Positions 50,592 through 53,592 of a stretch of 53,592 nucleotides of DNA are shown here, in pieces. Numbering within the stretch: the stretch's first letter is position 1; the number at the start of each line of letters is the position of its first letter. The stretch is from positions 1-53,592 of the forward strand of contig CADBFN010000009.1 of assembly GCA_902794035.1 (NCBI GenBank). Reading direction: 5' to 3'. The position numbers and the translations under genes are program-made. This stretch comes from an uncultured bacterium (GTDB lineage: Bacteria; Cyanobacteriota; Vampirovibrionia; Gastranaerophilales; Gastranaerophilaceae). The notes beneath the pieces were generated by a model. The model did no database searches and was not told the DNA's origin. It saw only the letters and a list, made by a program, of their open reading frames with translations.

Positions 50592-51286
50592 TATTGTTTC
50601 TCCCTGAATACAAATCTTTTAGTTATCAGCTGTGGTCTGGTAATTGCAGACCCTATAACAACAGAATGAGCTCCAATCTTAAAAGCACGATTCACCTGTT
50701 CAGGTTCCCAAATTCGTCCTTCTAATATTACAGGCAAATTAGTATTTTTAACAAGTTCTTCAAGCAATTTAAAATCCGGACCATCAGCAGGAGAATCAGC
50801 AGATTCAAGAGTATAACCTGCAAGAGTTGTTGATAAAATATCTGCACCGGCTTCCTGTGCTTTTATACCTTCTTCAACAGTACTAATATCAGCCATTGCG
50901 ATTCTTTTATTTATATGAACATATTTTATTAAGTCTTTTATTTTTTCATTATGGGGACGAACTCTTTGGGTCCCGTCAAAAGCAATTATATCTGCACCTG
51001 CATGAATTACATCAAGTACATCTTTTATTGTCGGGGTTATATAAACAATTTCCTTATAATTTGGGGGAATTCTGTCAGGTTTTGTAATACCGATAACAGG
51101 GACATTAAAAAGCCTTTTGGCATTTGTTATATCACGAACACCCGCAACTCTTAATCCGCCGGCACCGCCATTTAAAACACTTTTCATCATTGCGACCATA
51201 CACTTTTCAAGATAAAGCGGTTCAGATGGCATAGCCTGAACAGATACAACAACAGTACCCTTAATTTTCTCTAAAACATTATTCAT
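50591..51286 (-). CDS. nanE: N-acetylmannosamine-6-phosphate 2-epimerase
   Basis: NanE converts ManNAc-6-P to GlcNAc-6-P in sialic acid and ManNAc catabolism. The 231-residue TIM barrel has the family pattern: VQAMPSEPLY, NGGAGGLRVAGV, VIGITKPD, DGTQRVRPHN and the phosphate-binding end VILEGRIWEPEQ and VVIGSAITRP. Together with the ROK kinase next door and the NagA-like deacetylase at 27107 it forms most of a ManNAc to GlcN-6-P route. NanA (lyase) is not in the window. Confidence 0.95.
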   Translation of the reverse strand: MNNVLEKIKGTVVVSVQAMPSEPLYLEKCMVAMMKSVLNGGAGGLRVAGVRDITNAKRLFNVPVIGITKPDRIPPNYKEIVYITPTIKDVLDVIHAGADIIAFDGTQRVRPHNEKIKDLIKYVHINKRIAMADISTVEEGIKAQEAGADILSTTLAGYTLESADSPADGPDFKLLEELVKNTNLPVILEGRIWEPEQVNRAFKIGAHSVVIGSAITRPQLITKRFVFREKQ

Positions 51287-51313
51287 AATCGAATTATAAA
51301 AAAAACATTTTTT

Positions 51314-51616
51314 TTAAACAACAGATTTTAACACTTCTTCAATAAAAGTTAGTTTATCTGTCAGATTATACGAAATATTTGTATATTTTTCACTTTTGAT
51401 TTTCTTATCAAAATATTTACTTATCATTTTTTCCTGAGAATTCATTGTAAAATCATCCCAGCAAGGGGTATTTTTAATTTTACTGATTAGTTTTTCTGCC
51501 AAATCCCCGAATTTGTTTACTCTTTCAACTTTGGGATTTATGGTTTTAATAACACCATCACTTTTGTAAATGTCTTTTTCTTTCAATGCTTTCTTAAATT
51601 TACCGGCAATATTCAT
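51314..51616 (-). CDS. Hypothetical protein (100 aa)
   Basis: No family recognised. A basic, helical, soluble protein (MNIAGKFKKALKEKDIYKSD ... FIEEVLKSVV) lying 17 bases after the CpaE-like gene and 27 bases before nanE on the same strand. The start is plausible but with a modest ribosome site. Its position suggests a partner of the CpaE-like ATPase; this is inference only. Confidence 0.7.
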   Translation of the reverse strand: MNIAGKFKKALKEKDIYKSDGVIKTINPKVERVNKFGDLAEKLISKIKNTPCWDDFTMNSQEKMISKYFDKKIKSEKYTNISYNLTDKLTFIEEVLKSVV

Positions 51617-51633
51617 GTTTTTTCACTCCACTT

Positions 51634-52809
51634 TTATGAATTGTTCAAAATGTTTTCATATTTAGCTTCCAAACTAATTTTATATAAATTATCCGACATA
51701 AATTTTGCCAATTCACGATAACTTTGGGCCACATTTGTCGAAGTATTTATTTCACTTACAGGTATTCCTTTATTTATAGCACTCATAATTGCAAAATAAT
51801 TATTTGGAACTTTCCAGTATATTTCTCTTGATAAAACTTTTTCAACATCTTCTTCTTTTATCTCATCATTATCCATATAACGATTTACGACAATTTTGGT
51901 TTTTTCCTTGTCATACCCAAGCTTATCAAACAATTCCAAACATCTTTGGGTATTCCTTAAAGCAGGCAAATTCGCAACAGTAACCAGTAACACGACATCC
52001 GAATTATCTAACGCCGCAATATTTTTTCCTTCAAAACTTGCCTCAACATCTACTACGATATAAGAAAAAGTAGATTTTAAGGTATTAAATAATTTCGTAA
52101 TCTGCTGCGGCTTTATATCATCAGCCTGTTTAAAATACGGAGGATCCGCAAGGACATAAAGACTTGTCCTTTTGTACCGTTCCAAAGTGCTTAATAAAAA
52201 TGTTTCGTTAATTTTGTCGATATTTTCAAGCATATAGGAAATGTTAAAAGACGGCTTCAGATCAAGAAATGTAGTAATATCTCCGGTTTGAAAATTCAAA
52301 TCAATCAGCGCAATATTTTCTTTTGTAATTTTAGCCAACTCAAGAGCTAAATTTGTCGCTAAAGAAGTTTTACCAATTCCGCCTTTATTAGAAAAAACTG
52401 AAATAATTTTACACTTATTTTTAACTTTTGGAGCAGATTCTTCTGTCAAAATTCTTGTTATACTCTCGTAAAACTCATTTTTGATAATTGGAACAGGCAA
52501 GAATTCTTTTGCACCTGCACGCAGCGCTTCAACAATTAAATTAACTGACGGATTATCAGATAATGCAATAACCCTGCAATTAGGATTTTTTAGGACTACA
52601 CGGGAAATAAGGTGAATTTTTTGCGATTTATTCGCAGACAAATCCGCTATCAGAACGGTTCTTTCAGAACAAGACGCAATATTATCAAACGCTTCGTCAC
52701 AATTCTTTATAATAATCGGTTCCAAAGTATCAAATTCAGAACAATACAACTTCAAAACTTCCACTGTTGAAAATTCTTCTGATAATATATAAGCTGATAC
52801 TTTAGACAT
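51634..52809 (-). CDS. CpaE-like ATPase: receiver-like domain plus ParA/MinD domain
   Basis: A 391-residue protein. Residues 1-120 form a receiver-like domain (RVIALSDNPSVNLIVEALRA, GAKEFLPVP), with VLIADLSAN at the usual phosphosite strand. Residues 132-385 form a ParA/MinD ATPase with deviant Walker A KGGIGKTS (142-149), switch ALIDLNFQTGDITTFL and YIVVDVEASF. CpaE proteins place Flp/Tad pilus machines. Here no cpaF or tad gene follows, so the role may be different localisation work. It is the first gene of the run leading to nanE. Confidence 0.9.
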   Translation of the reverse strand: MSKVSAYILSEEFSTVEVLKLYCSEFDTLEPIIIKNCDEAFDNIASCSERTVLIADLSANKSQKIHLISRVVLKNPNCRVIALSDNPSVNLIVEALRAGAKEFLPVPIIKNEFYESITRILTEESAPKVKNKCKIISVFSNKGGIGKTSLATNLALELAKITKENIALIDLNFQTGDITTFLDLKPSFNISYMLENIDKINETFLLSTLERYKRTSLYVLADPPYFKQADDIKPQQITKLFNTLKSTFSYIVVDVEASFEGKNIAALDNSDVVLLVTVANLPALRNTQRCLELFDKLGYDKEKTKIVVNRYMDNDEIKEEDVEKVLSREIYWKVPNNYFAIMSAINKGIPVSEINTSTNVAQSYRELAKFMSDNLYKISLEAKYENILNNS

Positions 52810-52989
52810 AATATAATCAAATCCCTACGATATAAATATACCATGCTTTTCAACTTAGGGCAACTGTTAAGAAAACCCGAGGATAAATAAAGGAATTAGA
52901 ACTCCTGTAAAAATTAAATCATAAGTTTTTTATAAAATTTGTGTCGGGTTAAAACCTGACCTTGCATAGCGATTTTTTTTTAATAATAG

Positions 52990-53201
52990 ATGCGTAGAAA
53001 CCCACCATACAAGCTACATTTCTTACCCCTCGCCTGCAGGGGCATTTTAGGGGGAGAGGGAGCAGTTCTTGAAATTTTAATTTCTTAGAAATGCGGGTGA
53101 GGGTTGAATTTGTATCATTAGCAATTTGGTGCGTAGAAATGCATCCTACATTACTATTTCAAATATTTTGTTGGGTTTCATTACATTTCACCCAACCTAC
53201 C
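52990..53201. repeat. Mosaic of short dispersed repeats
   Basis: The gene-free stretch 52810-53361 is built of several small repeats. TGCGTAGAAA at 52990 and at 53130 begin two diverged copies of one unit. A GC-rich unit with CCCCTCGCC, GGGGGAGAGGG and GGGTGAGGG spans about 53024-53106. GTTGGGTTTCA with CACCCAACCTAC (53170-53201) shares 16 exact bases with 23496-23511 on the other strand. No protein is encoded; frames across it are incidental. Confidence 0.65.
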
Positions 53202-53220
53202 TACTGCAAAAAAAGATACA

Positions 53221-53359
53221 TGTCATTACGAGGAGGGCAAAAGATTGCCCGACGAAGTAATCCAGCTTTTTATTACATTTATTTTAAAAAGTATATTTTA
53301 TTCTGATTTTGAATTGTTAAACGGCTGGATTGCCACGCCCTGACGGGCTCGCAATGACA
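53221..53359. mobile_element. MITE-like palindromic repeat (139 bp)
   Basis: It begins TGTCATTACGAGGAGGGC and ends GGGCTCGCAATGACA, an imperfect terminal inverted repeat, with an inner pair GTAATCCAGC / GCTGGATTGC. Such TCATTxCGAGG elements are widespread small intergenic repeats in many bacteria. It stops two bases short of the stop codon of the GC-rich minus-strand gene, so it was inserted immediately downstream of it. Confidence 0.75.
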
Positions 53360-53361
53360 AA

Positions 53362-53592
53362 TTACAAATCACCCACACAAACGGCCCTGAAGCTCGAAGT
53401 AGTGCGGATGCTGTGGCCCCGGTACGAGCTCGAACTGCGGAAGTACCGGCGGTACGCGTTGGTGGCGCTGAACTCACGGCCTGACCACAAGACGTACCAG
53501 GAGGAGCCTATGCCGGAAAAGCTCTCAGGTAGTTTGCTGAAATCTGCAGTGCCATCGCATCGCTTTGTTGAATCATTACAATTTGATTCTCC
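53362..53592 (-). CDS. 3' end of a FISUMP-like protein, candidate DGR variable region
   Basis: An uninterrupted minus-strand frame of 76 codons from the window edge to a TAA at 53362-53364; the 5' part is beyond the window. The product ends with FSATNAYRRYFRSSSSYRG and FRAVCVGDL, with LWSGREFS before. This agrees with the C-terminus of the Fib_succ_major (FISUMP) domain, a C-type-lectin-like fold found in adhesins, pilin-like proteins and diversity-generating retroelement targets. G+C over 53401-53460 is 39 of 60 by hand count, far above the genome, and many codons have the form NNC (CGC, TTC, AGC, CAC, ATC, TAC), as expected if AAC codons were randomised at adenines. No reverse transcriptase or template repeat is visible here. 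Confidence 0.6.
   Translation of the reverse strand, partial: GESNCNDSTKRCDGTADFSKLPESFSGIGSSWYVLWSGREFSATNAYRRYFRSSSSYRGHSIRTTSSFRAVCVGDL

Noticed and set aside
51634-52809. Tad/Flp pilus assembly locus
   Set aside because: Only the CpaE-like ATPase is present; no CpaF, TadB/C, secretin or Flp pilin gene follows.
53091-53306. 71-codon plus frame in the terminal intergenic region
   Set aside because: It is composed entirely of dispersed repeats with no ribosome site.
53356-53592. Plus-strand open frame starting ATG at 53356 (MTNYKSPTQTALKLE...)
   Set aside because: It is antisense to the FISUMP-like frame; its ATG lies in the MITE end, there is no ribosome site, and the translated protein resembles no family, while the minus frame matches a known domain end.

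Overview
The window reads as a chromosomal segment of a low-GC (roughly one third G+C), Gram-negative, non-photosynthetic relative of the Cyanobacteria, most likely a gut Gastranaerophilales ('Melainabacteria', Vampirovibrionia). The main clue is an OmpR-type regulator at 13719-14468 that matches cyanobacterial RpaB almost motif for motif. KdsB implies LPS, the SLH-domain protein with signal peptide fits the outer-envelope anchor used in that phylum, MurE has the meso-DAP signature, and IspD implies the MEP pathway. I see no photosynthesis gene, rRNA, CRISPR array or transposase. The lineage call is an inference from gene content only.

Layout. 1-4.3 kb: 3'-truncated tuf, a small unknown protein, coaX, a membrane protein and ispD. 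4.4-13 kb: a rhamnogalacturonan lyase (PL11), then an accessory block holding a predicted clan-CE cysteine protease, two tandem secreted paralogues beside an AI-2E family transporter, a HExxH metalloprotease-like protein and a LOG-family protein. 13.3-13.6 kb: tRNA-His with a duplicated 3' end and a GC-rich insert. 13.7-21 kb: rpaB-like, kdsB, prmA, accA, accD, an rRNA methylase, an aminopeptidase P and a parvulin, all on the minus strand. 21.3-22.8 kb: a compact zinc anti-sigma / ECF sigma / Spy-CpxP-like stress module. 23.6-31.3 kb: SLH protein, metG, nagA-like, murE and a class B PBP. 31.4-36.6 kb: an overlapping HD-GYP / TPR / NarL-type regulator operon, a pentapeptide-repeat protein and dapB. 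36.7-44.8 kb: speE, HIT, O-methyltransferase, beta-propeller, dnaJ, grpE, a shortened lipoamide dehydrogenase and a TPR protein. 44.8-47.9 kb: GH105 and a GT-C-like membrane protein. 48-52.8 kb: a CopG-like regulator and a tightly coupled seven-gene run (CpaE-like, 100 aa, nanE, an overlooked 57 aa protein, ROK kinase, 73 aa, UbiA). 52.8-53.6 kb: a mosaic of short repeats, then the 3' end of a GC-rich gene.

Themes. Carbohydrate genes point to plant and host glycans: PL11 plus GH105 form a rhamnogalacturonan route, and NanE, a ROK kinase and NagA form part of a ManNAc/GlcNAc route. The effector-like block shares a short N-terminal motif and a repeated upstream element. The most intriguing signal is the last 230 bases: a minus-strand reading frame resembling the Fib_succ_major (FISUMP, C-type-lectin-like) domain, with codon composition like the variable region of a diversity-generating retroelement target. 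It is cut by the window edge, and no reverse transcriptase or template repeat is visible.
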